Assembly (NCBI RefSeq): GCF_003591175.1
Contig: NZ_QYYG01000011.1
Location: 1-64,000, forward strand
Reading direction: 5' to 3'
Length of the DNA stretch: 64,000 nt
Source of the DNA: Serratia inhibens
GTDB lineage: Bacteria; Pseudomonadota; Gammaproteobacteria; Enterobacterales; Enterobacteriaceae
In this document: positions 1-10,201 of the stretch, one piece after another
Position numbering within the stretch: position 1 is the first letter of the stretch
Layout: each line of letters begins with the position of its first letter
Made by a program: the position numbers and the translations under genes
Notes under the pieces: generated by a model
What the model saw: the letters and a program-made list of their open reading frames with translations, nothing else
Told to the model about the DNA's origin: nothing
The model's database searches: none

Positions 1-166
1 AAAGGTTACTAAATGAATTTTACTTCAGTAGTCACTCTTCAAGACTTGATATTTTTTCGTACCCGAAGGTACTGGATATCGTCTTGTGGAGTGCCCACAC
101 AGATTGTCTGATAAATTGTTAAAGAGCGTTCGTTACTGAGATAACTCTCGGTAACGCGGGAGGTGC
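1..166 (-). other. rRNA operon leader (16S lies beyond left edge)
   Basis: Read on the minus strand this stretch matches the conserved enterobacterial rrn leader. It has the boxA antitermination element GCTCTTTAACA (127 down to 117), followed by the usual AATTTATCAGACAATCTGTG block and a GTGGGCACTC segment. Upstream of boxA, 130-155 forms a boxB-like stem (GTTAC...GTAAC with inner GAG/CTC). Transcription runs leftward and the 16S gene should begin just off the window. The neighbour clpB fits the rrnG locus of E. coli. Confidence 0.9.
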
Positions 167-194
167 ATATTACGCTTTCCCGCTGAAGAGTCAA
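167..194 (-). promoter_or_regulatory. rrn P2 promoter
   Basis: On the minus strand there is TTGACT (194-189), a 16-bp spacer and TAATAT (172-167), followed by a short purine/GC stretch. This is the usual sequence and place of an rrn P2 promoter, about 40 bp ahead of boxA. Confidence 0.88.
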
Positions 195-297
195 GCTTTT
201 TTCTTATTAAGAAACGGTGTTTTCACCGGCTTGCTTCTTCCTGGCTGGGCGACTGGTTCTCGTTAGAGGAGTCGTTGTTCCCGGTCAGTGGAGGCGC

Positions 298-325
298 ATT
301 ATAGGGAGTTCTCAGAAGGCCGCAA
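298..325 (-). promoter_or_regulatory. rrn P1 promoter
   Basis: On the minus strand there is TTGCGG (325-320), a 16-bp spacer and a perfect TATAAT (303-298), then a GC-rich discriminator GCGCCTCC typical of stringently controlled rrn P1. AT-rich DNA upstream (330-420) could hold the UP element and Fis sites, which I did not resolve individually. Confidence 0.88.
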
Positions 326-459
326 CCCCTAAATGCAAAAAACCTTCCAACCGTTCAAACATTAACCAATAACAGCTTTTTAGGATATTTATTAGCCTAA
401 AAAGTGGGATTTTAAGGCTACGGAAGATGCAAACCCCAGAAGTCAGGCCAAAAATAGAT

Positions 460-497
460 AACAAAAAGGGAGCGATACTCCGCTCCCTTTTTGTTTA
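460..497 (-). terminator. clpB terminator
   Basis: An inverted repeat (AAAAAGGGAGCG / CGCTCCCTTTTT) with a 5-nt loop lies just after the clpB stop codon and ends in a T-run on the minus strand. It separates clpB from the rrn promoters. Confidence 0.85.
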
Positions 498-513
498 TGG
501 CTCTAAATAACCG

Positions 514-3087
514 TTACTGCCTGGCGACGATATGCTCGTTTTCCACATCCAGCGTCACCAGCTTGCCCGGGATCAGCTTGCCAGAAAGGATTTGCTGCGC
601 CAGCGGGTTCTCTATTTCCTGCTGAATAGCGCGTTTCAGCGGGCGCGCACCATAAACAGGGTCATAGCCGGTTTGGCCCAACAGTGCCAAGGCCGGTTCA
701 GTCATAGTGACTTCGTAACCACGCTCTTCAAGACGCTTGTACAGACGCGCCAACTGAATCTTGGCAATCTCCGCAATATGCTTCTGCCCGAGCGGATGGA
801 ACACTACCACCTCATCTATACGGTTGATGAATTCCGGACGGAAGTGATGTGTAACCATTTCCATAACCGATTCTTTCATCTGTGCATAGTTCATCTGACC
901 AAAGTGTTCCTGGATCAGATCAGACCCAAGGTTAGAGGTCATGATCACCACGGTATTGCGGAAATCAACGGTGCGGCCCTGACCATCGGTCAGACGCCCG
1001 TCATCCAATACCTGCAGCAGGATGTTGAACACATCCGGGTGCGCTTTTTCCACTTCATCCAGCAGGATCACTGAATAAGGTCGACGACGCACGGCCTCGG
1101 TCAGATAACCGCCCTCTTCATAGCCAACATAGCCCGGAGGCGCACCCACCAGCCGCGATACCGAATGTTTCTCCATAAACTCGGACATATCGATACGTAC
1201 CATCGCATCATCACTGTCGAACAGGAACGACGCCAACGCTTTGCAAAGCTCGGTTTTACCTACCCCGGTCGGGCCGAGGAACAGGAACGAACCGATCGGC
1301 CGGTTAGGGTCAGATAACCCCGCGCGGCTACGGCGGATTGCATTGGATACCGCAGTGACCGCTTCATCCTGACCAATCACCCGCGAATGTAACTCCTGCT
1401 CCAGACGCAGCAGTTTGTCACGCTCGCCTTCCAGCATCCTGGCTACCGGAATACCGGTGGCACGAGCCAGTACTTCAGCGATTTCCGCGTCAGTCACCCG
1501 GTTACGCAATAGCTTCATGGTCTTGCCTTCGGCCTGCGTAGCGGCGGCGAGCTGTTTTTCCAGCTCAGGGATCTTGCCGTACTGCAGTTCCGACATACGC
1601 CCCAGATCGCCGACGCGCCGCGCCTGCTCCAGGGTGATCTTGGCCTGCTCCAGTTCCGCTTTTATATTCTGGGTGCCGGAGAGCGAGGCTTTCTCGGCTT
1701 TCCACTCTTCTTCCAACTCTGAATATTCGCGCTCTTTCTGCTCCAACTCGCTGCTGAGCATTTCCAGGCGTTTCTTGCTGGCGTCATCCGACTCTTTGTT
1801 CAGCGCCTGCTGTTCCAGCTTGAGCTGAATAATGCGACGCTCCAGTCTGTCGAGCGATTCCGGTTTGGAGTCCATCTGCATGCGGATACTTGACGCCGCC
1901 TCATCGATCAGGTCAATAGCCTTATCCGGCAACTGACGATCGGAGATATAGCGATGTGACAGCGTAGCCGCCGCAACGATCGCCGGGTCGGTGATCTGCA
2001 CGTGGTGGTGCAGCTCATAACGCTCTTTCAGGCCGCGCAGGATAGCAATGGTATCTTCGACGCTCGGCTCAGCCACATAGACCTTCTGGAAACGACGTTC
2101 AAGCGCCGCATCCTTCTCTATATACTGACGGTACTCGTTCAAGGTGGTCGCGCCGACGCAGTGCAGCTCCCCACGTGCCAACGCAGGCTTCAGCATGTTA
2201 CCGGCATCCATTGCACCATCGGCCTTGCCCGCGCCGACCATAGTGTGCAACTCATCGATAAACAGAATGACACTGCCTTCCTGTTTTGACAGATCGCTCA
2301 GTACGCCTTTGAGTCGCTCTTCAAATTCACCGCGGTATTTGGCCCCGGCGATCAGCGCCCCCATATCGAGGGACAACACGCGTTTGTGCTTCAGCCCTTC
2401 AGGCACCTCACCATTAATGATACGTTGCGCCAGACCTTCGACAATCGCGGTTTTACCCACGCCAGGCTCACCGATCAGCACCGGGTTATTCTTGGTACGG
2501 CGTTGCAACACCTGAATGGTACGGCGGATCTCTTCGTCACGGCCGATAACCGGGTCAAGTTTGCCCTGCTCGGCACGCTCGGTCAGATCGATAGTGTATT
2601 TCTTCAACGCCTGACGCTGATCTTCGGCACCCTGATCTTCCACGCTGTCACCACCCCGCATTTGCTCAATGGCCTTACTGATTTTATCGGCTGTCGCTCC
2701 GGCGGCTTTCAGCAGATCGGTCAAGGTTCCGCGATCTTCAAGCACCGCCAGGACGAACAGTTCGGAAGAAATGAATTTGTCCGCCCGCTTTTGCGCCAGC
2801 TTGTCGCACAGGTTCAGAACGCGCACCAGTTCATGGGAGGGTTGAACGTCACCGCCGGTGCCTTCAACCTGAGGCAGACGTGACAAAGCCTGTTCGATTT
2901 CGGTGCGCACGCGCCCGCTATCGATACCGGCAGAAGTTAATAGTGGACGAACCGTGCCCCCTTCCTGAGTGAGCAGAGCGCTCATCAGATGTAACGGTTC
3001 CATAAACTGGTTGTCGTGCCCAAGGGCTAAAGATTGGGCATCGGCGAGGGCAAGCTGGAATTTATTGGTAAGACGATCCAGACGCAT
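514..3087 (-). CDS. clpB: ATP-dependent disaggregase ClpB
   Basis: ClpB is a hexameric Hsp100 AAA+ chaperone that, with DnaK/DnaJ/GrpE, pulls polypeptides out of aggregates after heat shock. The protein has 857 residues, the same as E. coli. It has an N-terminal Clp_N double repeat (about 1-145), NBD1 with Walker A GEPGVGKT near 206, a long coiled-coil M domain (about 410-520), and NBD2 with Walker A GPTGVGKT near 605 and GYVGYEEGG pore-loop residues. The start [10 protein letters not shown] was chosen because it follows a strong GGAGG site and matches the family; a reading frame opening 7 codons upstream is ignored. A sigma-32-type promoter sits about 40 bp upstream and a terminator follows, so the gene is probably monocistronic. 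Confidence 0.97.
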   Translation of the reverse strand: MRLDRLTNKFQLALADAQSLALGHDNQFMEPLHLMSALLTQEGGTVRPLLTSAGIDSGRVRTEIEQALSRLPQVEGTGGDVQPSHELVRVLNLCDKLAQKRADKFISSELFVLAVLEDRGTLTDLLKAAGATADKISKAIEQMRGGDSVEDQGAEDQRQALKKYTIDLTERAEQGKLDPVIGRDEEIRRTIQVLQRRTKNNPVLIGEPGVGKTAIVEGLAQRIINGEVPEGLKHKRVLSLDMGALIAGAKYRGEFEERLKGVLSDLSKQEGSVILFIDELHTMVGAGKADGAMDAGNMLKPALARGELHCVGATTLNEYRQYIEKDAALERRFQKVYVAEPSVEDTIAILRGLKERYELHHHVQITDPAIVAAATLSHRYISDRQLPDKAIDLIDEAASSIRMQMDSKPESLDRLERRIIQLKLEQQALNKESDDASKKRLEMLSSELEQKEREYSELEEEWKAEKASLSGTQNIKAELEQAKITLEQARRVGDLGRMSELQYGKIPELEKQLAAATQAEGKTMKLLRNRVTDAEIAEVLARATGIPVARMLEGERDKLLRLEQELHSRVIGQDEAVTAVSNAIRRSRAGLSDPNRPIGSFLFLGPTGVGKTELCKALASFLFDSDDAMVRIDMSEFMEKHSVSRLVGAPPGYVGYEEGGYLTEAVRRRPYSVILLDEVEKAHPDVFNILLQVLDDGRLTDGQGRTVDFRNTVVIMTSNLGSDLIQEHFGQMNYAQMKESVMEMVTHHFRPEFINRIDEVVVFHPLGQKHIAEIAKIQLARLYKRLEERGYEVTMTEPALALLGQTGYDPVYGARPLKRAIQQEIENPLAQQILSGKLIPGKLVTLDVENEHIVARQ

Positions 3088-3124
3088 AACACCTCCAATG
3101 TAGGTCAAAATTGCTACTGGAGAT

Positions 3125-3153
3125 TAAATGAGGTCATCCCTCAAATTTTCAAG
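3125..3153 (-). promoter_or_regulatory. sigma-32 heat-shock promoter of clpB
   Basis: On the minus strand CTTGAAA (3153-3147) and CCTCATTTA (3133-3125) are separated by 13 bp. This closely matches the RpoH consensus CTTGAAA-N11-16-CCCCATNT and lies directly upstream of clpB, a known member of the RpoH regulon. Confidence 0.8.
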
Positions 3154-3217
3154 GTTATTTCGACACTATATTATCAGTACAACGTCATGCGTCAGCGGAC
3201 CGTCCTAATTCAATAGG

Positions 3218-3949
3218 TTATATCAGCCAGATTAAACTTGCCATACGTCCGGTTACTCCATCGCGTCGATAGGAGAAAAATTGACTGATTTCGCTAACCG
3301 TACAGCGATCACCGCCGTAGATGAGTTTTACGCCGGCGTGCTGCAGGCGCTGGCGAGCCAGCAGGTAGATATCTGCCAGGAACTTGTCGCCGTGCGGGAT
3401 AAAAGCGGCCGCTGCAGCGCTATCCACTGCCATAAATGCGGCACGAACCTCTGGCCCCACTTCAAACTGCTGCGGACCGATTGCCGGACCAAGCCAGGCG
3501 CTGATATGGCCCGGTTCAGCGGCAAACGCTGCCAAAGTCTGTTCCAGCACGCCATTGCAAAGCCCGCGCCAACCGGCGTGGGCAGCAGCCACTTCATCGC
3601 CTGCACGTGAGCAGAACAACACAGGCAAGCAATCCGCCGTCATTACTGCACACACCTGCCCCGGCACGTTGCTGTAAACAGCATCCGCGCGCAGGTCAGT
3701 TGGGGTTTGCCCATCCAACCGCACTACGCGGGTACCGTGAACCTGTTCCAGCCAAACCGGCATTTGCGGCAGACTCGCACCCGCCACCAACCGTTCACGG
3801 TTAAGTTCCACCGCAGACGCAACATCCCCGACATGGGTACCGAGGTTGAGCGAATCATACGGCGATAGGCTAATACCGCCACCGCGGGTAGTGCTGCAGG
3901 CTTTTACCCCCGCAGGCAACGACCAATCAGGCAGGATAAAGGGATCCAT
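3218..3949 (-). CDS. pgeF: Purine nucleoside phosphorylase / peptidoglycan editing factor (YfiH family)
   Basis: This multicopper polyphenol oxidase-fold (YfiH/LACC1) protein of 243 residues has the same length as E. coli YfiH. The putative metal/active-site residues are present: H71 (EQVHG), C107 (TADCLPV) and H124 (AAAHAGWRG). In E. coli the protein removes mis-incorporated L-Ser from peptidoglycan stem peptides, and family members act as purine nucleoside phosphorylases. The ATG overlaps the rluD stop codon (TAATG), so it is translated from the rluD transcript. I preferred this ATG over an in-frame TTG two codons upstream. Confidence 0.93.
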   Translation of the reverse strand: MDPFILPDWSLPAGVKACSTTRGGGISLSPYDSLNLGTHVGDVASAVELNRERLVAGASLPQMPVWLEQVHGTRVVRLDGQTPTDLRADAVYSNVPGQVCAVMTADCLPVLFCSRAGDEVAAAHAGWRGLCNGVLEQTLAAFAAEPGHISAWLGPAIGPQQFEVGPEVRAAFMAVDSAAAAAFIPHGDKFLADIYLLARQRLQHAGVKLIYGGDRCTVSEISQFFSYRRDGVTGRMASLIWLI

Positions 3950-4926
3950 TACCAATTCATCTGATCTTTGAATTCTTCGGTATCAACCTTCAGCGCGTTA
4001 ATCAGATCGACCATATCCTGCGGAAGCGGCGCATGCCACTCCATCTGGATACCGCTGATTGGATGATATAAACGCAGCATGGTAGCGTGCAGCGCCTGGC
4101 GATCGAAACCGCGCAGCGTAGCAATAAACGCCTCCGATGCACCTTTCGGCGGACGTGGGCGGCCACCGTACAGCTGATCGCCAACCAGTGGATGGTTGAT
4201 GTGCGACATATGCACGCGGATCTGGTGGGTACGACCGGTTTCCAGGCGCAAACGCAAACGGGTATGCGCACGGAAGTGCTCCATAATGCGGTAATGCGTC
4301 ACCGCCGGTTTGCCCATCGGGTGCACCGCCATATGCGTGCGTTTGGTGGAGTGGCGGGAAATCGGCTCTTCAACGGTACCGCCGGCGGTCATGGTACCAA
4401 TAGCGACCGCTTCGTATTCACGGGTGATTTCACGTGCCTGCAACGCCTCGACCAGACGGGTTTGCGCCGGAACGGTTTTCGCCACCACCATCAGACCTGT
4501 GGTGTCTTTATCCAGACGGTGTACGATGCCGGCACGCGGCACGTCCGCGATTTCCGGATAGTAGTACAGCAGCGCGTTGAGCACCGTACCATCAGGATTA
4601 CCGGCACCAGGATGCACAACCAGGTCACGCGGCTTGTTGATCACTAAAATGTCACTGTCTTCGTAGACGATATTCAGTGCGATATCCTGCGGTTCCCAAC
4701 GGGCTTCTTCTTCTATCTGGGCATCAATGGCGACCGTCTCTCCCCCCAGCACTTTCTCTTTCGGTTTGTTCGTCGTTTTGCCATTAACCTGTACTCGATC
4801 GTCCAGGATCCATTCTTTTATGCGAGATCGCGAATAATCAGGGAACAATTCGGCCAAAGCCTGATCTAAACGTTGTCCGAGTTGAGATTCGGCCACCGTT
4901 GCGGTGAGTTGTACTTGTTGTGCCAT
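3949..4926 (-). CDS. rluD: 23S rRNA pseudouridine(1911/1915/1917) synthase RluD
   Basis: RluD isomerises uridines 1911, 1915 and 1917 in helix 69 of 23S rRNA, which is needed for normal ribosome assembly and termination. The 325-residue protein has an N-terminal S4 RNA-binding domain (about 18-80) and the RluA-type catalytic core with HRLDKDTTGL, where D139 is the nucleophile. It is divergent from bamD, as in E. coli, and is followed without a gap by pgeF. Confidence 0.96.
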   Translation of the reverse strand: MAQQVQLTATVAESQLGQRLDQALAELFPDYSRSRIKEWILDDRVQVNGKTTNKPKEKVLGGETVAIDAQIEEEARWEPQDIALNIVYEDSDILVINKPRDLVVHPGAGNPDGTVLNALLYYYPEIADVPRAGIVHRLDKDTTGLMVVAKTVPAQTRLVEALQAREITREYEAVAIGTMTAGGTVEEPISRHSTKRTHMAVHPMGKPAVTHYRIMEHFRAHTRLRLRLETGRTHQIRVHMSHINHPLVGDQLYGGRPRPPKGASEAFIATLRGFDRQALHATMLRLYHPISGIQMEWHAPLPQDMVDLINALKVDTEEFKDQMNW

Positions 4927-5057
4927 ATGCAGCTTCTTCGTTAACGTTGGGTTTTCACGGCGATGCCGTTTAATATAATGTGCTATTGTACCTGGTCTTT
5001 GTCGGGAGCTTAACGGACAGTCTCCCGGAATAACACCCTGAGGATAATCAAAACGTC

Positions 5058-5789
5058 ATGACGCGTATGAAATATCTGGTGGCGGCAGCCACGTTGAGCC
5101 TGGCGCTGGCAGGTTGCTCCACATCCAAGGATGCGGTTCCCGACAACCCACCTTCGGAAATCTATGCTACTGCCCAGCAAAAACTGCAGGACGGTAACTT
5201 TAAGGGCGCGATTACGCAACTCGAAGCGTTAGATAACCGCTATCCTTTCGGGCCGTACTCCCAGCAGGTTCAGTTGGACCTGATTTATGCCTATTATAAA
5301 TCTGCCGATTTACCACTGGCTCAGGCGTCTATCGATCGTTTCATGCGTTTGAACCCAACGCACCCGAACATCGACTACGTGATGTACATGCGTGGTCTGA
5401 CCGATATGGCGCTGGATGACAGTGCGTTGCAAGGCTTCTTCGGGGTCGATCGTTCAGACCGCGATCCACAGCATGCTCGCGCTGCTTTTCGCGATTTCAG
5501 CCAGCTGATTCAGCAATACCCGAACAGCCAGTATGTAACCGATGCCAACAAGCGTCTGGTGTATCTGAAAGACCGCCTGGCCAAATATGAGCTTTCGGTG
5601 GTGGAATACTACACTAAACGCGGTGCTTACGTCGCGGTCGTTAATCGTGCCGATCAGATGTTGCGTGAATACCCGGATACCCAGGCAACGCGCGACGCCT
5701 TACCCCTGATGGAAAACGCTTACAAACAGCTGCAGTTGAACGGCCAGGCCGACAAAGTAGCCAAAGTGATCGCCGCCAATCCGTCGTAA
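5058..5789 (+). CDS. bamD: Outer membrane assembly lipoprotein BamD
   Basis: BamD is the essential TPR lipoprotein of the BAM complex that folds and inserts beta-barrel outer membrane proteins. The protein has 243 residues. The signal peptide ends in the lipobox LAGC with lipidated C20, followed by TPR-rich helices (about 30-240) including the conserved YPFGPYSQQ and YPNSQY segments. The start has a GAGG site 9-10 nt upstream. The gene is single, with a strong hairpin terminator shortly after the stop, and is divergent from rluD. Confidence 0.96.
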   Translation: MTRMKYLVAAATLSLALAGCSTSKDAVPDNPPSEIYATAQQKLQDGNFKGAITQLEALDNRYPFGPYSQQVQLDLIYAYYKSADLPLAQASIDRFMRLNPTHPNIDYVMYMRGLTDMALDDSALQGFFGVDRSDRDPQHARAAFRDFSQLIQQYPNSQYVTDANKRLVYLKDRLAKYELSVVEYYTKRGAYVAVVNRADQMLREYPDTQATRDALPLMENAYKQLQLNGQADKVAKVIAANPS

Positions 5790-5813
5790 GCGGATTAGTG
5801 CTAGCAGAAAAAC

Positions 5814-5842
5814 AAAACGGCAGCTTCGGCTGCCGTTTTCAT
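5814..5842 (+). terminator. bamD terminator
   Basis: Perfect 11-bp stem AAAACGGCAGC / GCTGCCGTTTT with a TTCG tetraloop, 25 bp after the bamD stop codon. Confidence 0.88.
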
Positions 5843-6101
5843 TTGCTGCACATTTGACCATGACTTGAAAAATACACGAGTAAAAACACGGCATTAGCAA
5901 AATTGCGCAACCGCTTATCCTCTCAATAATGCGCGTTCTACTCTCAAGACTCAAGCGTTAGATGGCCGATTCAGATGCTGAATCACAGATTGAACTAACT
6001 TTGCAAAAAGTGACAAAAAAACGTGATTATCATCACGCATTTAAACAAAAAGCGGGGTATGCTGGGGTCATCTAAGACGGAAAGACAGAGAGGTAAGTTA
6101 T
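5843..6101 (+). promoter_or_regulatory. raiA upstream region with class II CRP-like promoter
   Basis: No gene is visible between the bamD terminator and raiA. At 6022-6037 there is a symmetrical CGTGA-N6-TCACG in an A/T-rich frame, close to the CRP consensus TGTGA-N6-TCACA. A possible -10 TATGCT lies at 6058-6063, which would place the dyad about -40, the class II CRP position. CRP activation of raiA is reported in E. coli; here it is inferred from sequence. Confidence 0.5.
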
Positions 6102-6443
6102 ATGACATTGAACATTACCAGCAAACAAATGGATATCACTCCCGCAATCCGCAGTCACGTCGAAGACCGTCTCACCAAACTGGAAAAATGGCAGGCCCAG
6201 CTGATTAACCCGCATATTGTTTTATCCAAAGAACCTAAAGGGTTTGTAGCCGATGCCACCATTACCACCCCTAACGGCCCGCTGGTTGCCAGCGCAAAAC
6301 ATGAAGACATGTACACCGCCGTTAACGATCTGATCGCCAAGCTGGAGCGTCAGTTGAATAAGGTGCAGCACAAAGGCGAAGCGCGCCGCGCCGCCGCCAG
6401 CGTGAAAGACATTGTTCCAGAAGTTGAGCCCGAACAGGAATAA
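6102..6443 (+). CDS. raiA: Ribosome-associated inhibitor RaiA (protein Y)
   Basis: RaiA binds the decoding region of 30S subunits in stationary phase or cold and blocks translation, opposing 100S dimer formation by HPF/RMF. The 113-residue protein opens [20 protein letters not shown] and shows the beta-alpha-beta-beta-beta-alpha HPF/RaiA fold signature ([31 protein letters not shown]), with a short acidic tail EVEPEQE. The start follows an AGAGAGG site. It has its own terminator and probably its own promoter. Confidence 0.95.
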   Translation: MTLNITSKQMDITPAIRSHVEDRLTKLEKWQAQLINPHIVLSKEPKGFVADATITTPNGPLVASAKHEDMYTAVNDLIAKLERQLNKVQHKGEARRAAASVKDIVPEVEPEQE

Positions 6444-6467
6444 CCGTTTAGCGGCTGTTTCACATCA

Positions 6468-6491
6468 AACGCGCCTGAGGGCGCGTTTTTT
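6468..6491 (+). terminator. raiA terminator
   Basis: Stem AACGCGCC / GGCGCGTT with a TGAG loop, followed by six T, just after raiA. Confidence 0.88.
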
Positions 6492-6505
6492 GTCTGGTTT
6501 TTTTA

Positions 6506-6534
6506 TTGACAGAGATAAAAGCCTGCGGTTACTT
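6506..6534 (+). promoter_or_regulatory. pheLA promoter
   Basis: TTGACA (6506-6511), a 17-bp spacer and TTACTT (6529-6534) precede the pheL leader by about 35 bp. The -35 is perfect; the -10 is weaker. Confidence 0.7.
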
Positions 6535-6568
6535 TAAAACCTGTCTCGCGCACATTTTTGGATAACAC

Positions 6569-6616
6569 ATGGCCCGTAAACCGTTTTTCTTCGCATTCTT
6601 TTTTACCTTCCCCTGA
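6569..6616 (+). CDS. pheL: pheA operon leader peptide PheL
   Basis: This 15-codon leader peptide reads [15 protein letters not shown] with 7 phenylalanine codons, almost the same as E. coli PheL ([15 protein letters not shown]). Ribosome stalling at Phe codons when charged tRNA-Phe is scarce lets the antiterminator form, so pheA is transcribed. The terminator that forms when Phe is plentiful lies at 6663-6691. Only the first residues differ from E. coli; the Phe run is conserved base for base. Confidence 0.94.
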   Translation: [15 protein letters not shown]

Positions 6617-6662
6617 TTGGGAGGCGTTTCGTCGTGTGATAAAGAATGCGAAGACGAACAGC

Positions 6663-6691
6663 AAAGCCTCCTGAAACAGGGGGCTTTTTTT
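6663..6691 (+). terminator. pheA attenuator terminator
   Basis: Hairpin GCCTCC / GGGGGC extended by AAA/TTT, followed by a run of seven T, 47 bp after the pheL stop and 44 bp before pheA. It is the intrinsic terminator of the phenylalanine attenuator; the GAGGCG segment near 6621 can pair with its 5' arm as antiterminator. Confidence 0.88.
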
Positions 6692-6734
6692 ATGGCTATT
6701 TACGACGTATAAAAATACAAGGCAGAAGCTGATT

Positions 6735-7892
6735 ATGACAGACAACCCGTTACTCGTGCTGCGCGAACGCATCAGCGCACTGGATCTCAAACTGCTGGCA
6801 CTGCTGGCAGAGCGCCGTGAGCTGGCGGTCGAGGTGGGAAAAACCAAGTTGCATTCCCATCGTCCCATCCGCGATAAAGAACGCGAGCGAGACCTGCTGG
6901 ATGCGTTAATCGCCGCCGCCAAACCCTACGACCTCGACGGTTTTTACGTCACCCGCCTGTTCCAGCTGATTATCGAAGACTCGGTATTGACCCAGCAAGC
7001 GCTGTTGCAGCATCAGCTTAATCAAGTCAGCCAGCATTCTGCCCGCATCGCCTTCCTTGGACCTAAAGGTTCCTATTCGCACCTGGCCGCTCGCCAATAT
7101 GCCGCTCGCCATTTCGACCAACTGATTGAATGCGGTTGCCAAAAATTTCAGGACATTTTCACCCAGGTCGAAACCGGCCAGGCGGATTACGCTATCTTGC
7201 CGATTGAAAATACCAGTTCCGGCTCGATCAACGACGTCTACGATCTGCTGCAGCACACCAGCCTGTCGATCGTTGGCGAACTGACCAACCCAATCGATCA
7301 CTGCGTCCTGGTGGCCGATAACACCGACCTGAACCAAATCGAAACCGTGTACAGCCACCCACAGCCGTTCCAGCAGTGCAGCCAGTTTATTAACCGCTAC
7401 CCGCACTGGAAAATCGAGTACTGCGAGAGCACCGCGGCAGCAATGGAAAAAGTCGCCAAACTGAACTCACCTAAAGCGGCAGCATTGGGCAGCGAGGCTG
7501 GCGGCGCACTGTATGGTCTGCAGGTACTGGAACACAATCTGGCGAACCAACAGCAGAACATTACCCGTTTCATCGTGTTGGCGCGCAAGGCTATCGAGGT
7601 GTCAGAACAGGTACCGGCCAAGACCACCCTGATTATGGCCACCGGCCAGCAGTCAGGCGCTCTGGTTGAAGCGCTGCTGGTGCTGCGTGACAATGGCATC
7701 ATCATGACCAAGCTGGAATCCCGCCCAATTAACGGTAATCCATGGGAAGAGATGTTTTATATCGATGTGCAAGCGAACCTGCGTTCTGAAGCGATGCAAA
7801 AAGCGTTGAAAGATCTGACGCCGATCACCCGTTCGCTGAAAGTACTGGGATGTTACCCCAGCGACAACGTGGTACCTGTCAATCCATCCTGA
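6735..7892 (+). CDS. pheA: Bifunctional chorismate mutase / prephenate dehydratase
   Basis: PheA converts chorismate to prephenate and then to phenylpyruvate for phenylalanine synthesis. The 385-residue protein has an AroQ chorismate mutase domain (about 1-90), a prephenate dehydratase domain (about 105-285, with the [12 protein letters not shown] segment) and a C-terminal ACT domain with the GALV and ESRP motifs that bind Phe for feedback inhibition. Expression is controlled by the pheL attenuator just upstream. The gene converges on tyrA, with a shared hairpin between. Confidence 0.97.
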   Translation: MTDNPLLVLRERISALDLKLLALLAERRELAVEVGKTKLHSHRPIRDKERERDLLDALIAAAKPYDLDGFYVTRLFQLIIEDSVLTQQALLQHQLNQVSQHSARIAFLGPKGSYSHLAARQYAARHFDQLIECGCQKFQDIFTQVETGQADYAILPIENTSSGSINDVYDLLQHTSLSIVGELTNPIDHCVLVADNTDLNQIETVYSHPQPFQQCSQFINRYPHWKIEYCESTAAAMEKVAKLNSPKAAALGSEAGGALYGLQVLEHNLANQQQNITRFIVLARKAIEVSEQVPAKTTLIMATGQQSGALVEALLVLRDNGIIMTKLESRPINGNPWEEMFYIDVQANLRSEAMQKALKDLTPITRSLKVLGCYPSDNVVPVNPS

Positions 7893-7903
7893 ATGAGATA
7901 AAA

Positions 7904-7928
7904 CAGGGTTCGGCACAGCCGAACCCTG
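7904..7928. terminator. pheA / tyrA bidirectional terminator
   Basis: Perfect 11-bp stem CAGGGTTCGGC / GCCGAACCCTG with a 3-nt loop between two convergent genes. The T-run is better on the minus strand (TTTTAT), so it mainly ends aroF-tyrA. Confidence 0.85.
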
Positions 7929-7933
7929 ATAAC

Positions 7934-9055
7934 TTATTGCCGGCTGTCATTTGCCTGCCGCAGCAGCGAGCGGCTTTCTACCAGGAAGCGTTGGGCGTAG
8001 TCGCCAAACCAGTCCTCGACCTTCCGGAAACTCTGGATAAACGCCTGTTTATCCCCATGCTCCAGCAACTTTATCGCCTCGCCAAAACGCTGATAGTAGC
8101 GTTTAATCAGCGCAATATTCTCTTCCGACGACATGATGATATCCGCATATAACTGCGGGTCCTGAGCAAAGAGCCGCCCAACCATCGCCAGTTCCAGCCT
8201 GTAGATTGGCGAAGACAGCGCCAGCAACTGTTCCAGTTGAACGTTCTCTTCCGCCAGATGCAGCCCATAGGCAAAGGTCGCGAAATGACGGAGTGCCTGG
8301 ATAAACGCCATATTCTGATCGTGCTCAACCGCGCTGATGCGATGCAAACGCGCGCCCCACACCTGCAACTGCTCCAGCAGCCACTGATAGGCTTCCGGTT
8401 GGCGGCCATCGCAATAAACCACAACCTGCTTGGCCACGCTGCCCACATCCGGACCGAACATCGGGTGCAGCCCCACCACCGGGCCACCGTGCGCCGCAAG
8501 CATGGCATTCAGAGGACGATTTTTCACCGAGGCCAGATCGACCAAAATACAATCCGCCGGCAACGGCGGCAGCCGCTCAATCACCTGCTCGGTCACGTGA
8601 ATAGGCACGCTGACAATTACCATACCGGCGTCTGCCAGCAACGCTTCAGCCTGCGGCCAGTCTTCCTGATCCAGCACCTTGACCCGGTAGCCAGACAGAG
8701 TCAGCAGACGATTGAACAACCGTCCCATTTGACCATTACCGCCGATAATCACAATCGGGCGCAACTGCGGACACAGGGTTTTAAAGCCTTTGTCGTTCTC
8801 ACTGACGTAAGACTCTCGCATCACGCGACGCAGTACGTCTTCGATCAGATCCGGCGGTACACCAAGATTTTCAGCTTCTTTACGGCGCGAGGCCAGCATC
8901 GCCGCCTCACGCTCGGGAACGTACACCGGTAACCCGTGGTGGCTTTTAACCTCGCCTACATCTGCCACCAGTTGCAGGCGTTTCGCCAGCAGCTGCAGCA
9001 GCGCCTTGTCCACTTCGTCGATTTGATCGCGCAACGCGGTCAGTTCAGCCACCAT
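7934..9055 (-). CDS. tyrA: Bifunctional chorismate mutase / prephenate dehydrogenase
   Basis: TyrA converts chorismate via prephenate to 4-hydroxyphenylpyruvate for tyrosine synthesis, using NAD. The 373-residue protein (the E. coli length) has an N-terminal AroQ chorismate mutase (about 1-90) and an NAD-binding fold with GGNGQMG at 105-111, followed by the dehydrogenase core ([10 protein letters not shown]). It is the second gene of aroF-tyrA, starting 6 bp after aroF, so it shares TyrR control. Confidence 0.97.
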   Translation of the reverse strand: MVAELTALRDQIDEVDKALLQLLAKRLQLVADVGEVKSHHGLPVYVPEREAAMLASRRKEAENLGVPPDLIEDVLRRVMRESYVSENDKGFKTLCPQLRPIVIIGGNGQMGRLFNRLLTLSGYRVKVLDQEDWPQAEALLADAGMVIVSVPIHVTEQVIERLPPLPADCILVDLASVKNRPLNAMLAAHGGPVVGLHPMFGPDVGSVAKQVVVYCDGRQPEAYQWLLEQLQVWGARLHRISAVEHDQNMAFIQALRHFATFAYGLHLAEENVQLEQLLALSSPIYRLELAMVGRLFAQDPQLYADIIMSSEENIALIKRYYQRFGEAIKLLEHGDKQAFIQSFRKVEDWFGDYAQRFLVESRSLLRQANDSRQ

Positions 9056-9061
9056 AACTTA

Positions 9062-10135
9062 CTACTCTCCAGTGCGTGCCGTCAGCGCAGCGCCGAGTTC
9101 CTGGTGCATATGACGCAGCAGAGTCTCTGTACTCTCCCAGTTAATGCAGGCGTCAGTAACAGAAACCCCGTAGCGCATATCTGCACGCGGTTGCTCGGAG
9201 GACTGGCTGCCTTCATGCAGATGACTTTCCAGCATGATGCCGGTGATCGAACGGTTACCCGCTTTGATCTGCTCAACCACGGATTCGGCAACTGCCGGCT
9301 GACGGCGATAGTCTTTATTCGAATTGCCATGGCTGCAATCTATCATCAAGGACGGGTGGAGTCCCGCGTCCTGCATCTGTTTTTCGCAGGCTGCAACGTG
9401 CTCGGCGCTGTAGTTTGGCGTTTTGCCGCCTCGCAGGATCACGTGGCCATCCGGATTTCCCTGAGTTTGCAGCAGGCACACCTGGCCCGCCTGATTGATA
9501 CCGACAAACCGGTGCGGCATTGCCGCTGCACGCATAGCGTTAATTGCCGTCCCCAGGCTGCCGTCGGTACCGTTTTTGAAACCTACCGGCATTGACAACC
9601 CTGAAGCCATTTCACGGTGAGTTTGTGATTCAGTGGTACGGGCACCAATCGCTGACCAGCTGAACAAATCCCCCAGGTATTGCGGGCTATTCGGATCCAA
9701 CGCCTCAGTCGCCAACGGCAACCCCATTCCGACCAGGTCAAGCAACAGGCGACGCGCGATGTGCAAACCTGCCTCAACGTCAAACGAACCATCCATGTAC
9801 GGATCGTTAATCAGACCTTTCCAGCCGACGGTAGTCCGCGGCTTCTCAAAATAGACACGCATAACGATATATAGCTGATCGCTCAATTCAGCCGACAGGG
9901 TTTTCAAATGACGGGCGTAATCCAGTGCCGCATCCGGATCGTGGATAGAACAAGGGCCGCACACCACCAGCAGGCGGTGATCGCGCCCCTGCAAAATATC
10001 GGCGATGGTTTTGCGCGCAGTGGCGATTTCATTTTCATCGTTGGCGCTAAGCGGGAACTGGTTCTTCAATTCTTCCGGAGTGATCAGAATTTGTTCTGCA
10101 CTGATATGTACGTTATTGAGCGCGTCTTTTTGCAT
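9062..10135 (-). CDS. aroF: 3-deoxy-7-phosphoheptulonate synthase, tyrosine-sensitive type
   Basis: AroF condenses phosphoenolpyruvate and erythrose 4-phosphate to DAHP, the first step of the shikimate pathway. The 357-residue type I enzyme has VCGPCSIHDP, YFEKPRTTVGWKGL, and DCSHGNSNKDYRRQ. Assignment to the Tyr-sensitive isozyme rests on overall similarity to E. coli AroF (MQKDALNNVHI start), on operon partnership with tyrA and on TyrR-box-like repeats upstream. Confidence 0.96.
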   Translation of the reverse strand: MQKDALNNVHISAEQILITPEELKNQFPLSANDENEIATARKTIADILQGRDHRLLVVCGPCSIHDPDAALDYARHLKTLSAELSDQLYIVMRVYFEKPRTTVGWKGLINDPYMDGSFDVEAGLHIARRLLLDLVGMGLPLATEALDPNSPQYLGDLFSWSAIGARTTESQTHREMASGLSMPVGFKNGTDGSLGTAINAMRAAAMPHRFVGINQAGQVCLLQTQGNPDGHVILRGGKTPNYSAEHVAACEKQMQDAGLHPSLMIDCSHGNSNKDYRRQPAVAESVVEQIKAGNRSITGIMLESHLHEGSQSSEQPRADMRYGVSVTDACINWESTETLLRHMHQELGAALTARTGE

Positions 10136-10201
10136 GATGCTATTCCTGTCGTTTGCCGTTATGCGTAAGCGTGAAGAGAACGTTGAGCGTTTCAGAACCT
10201 T

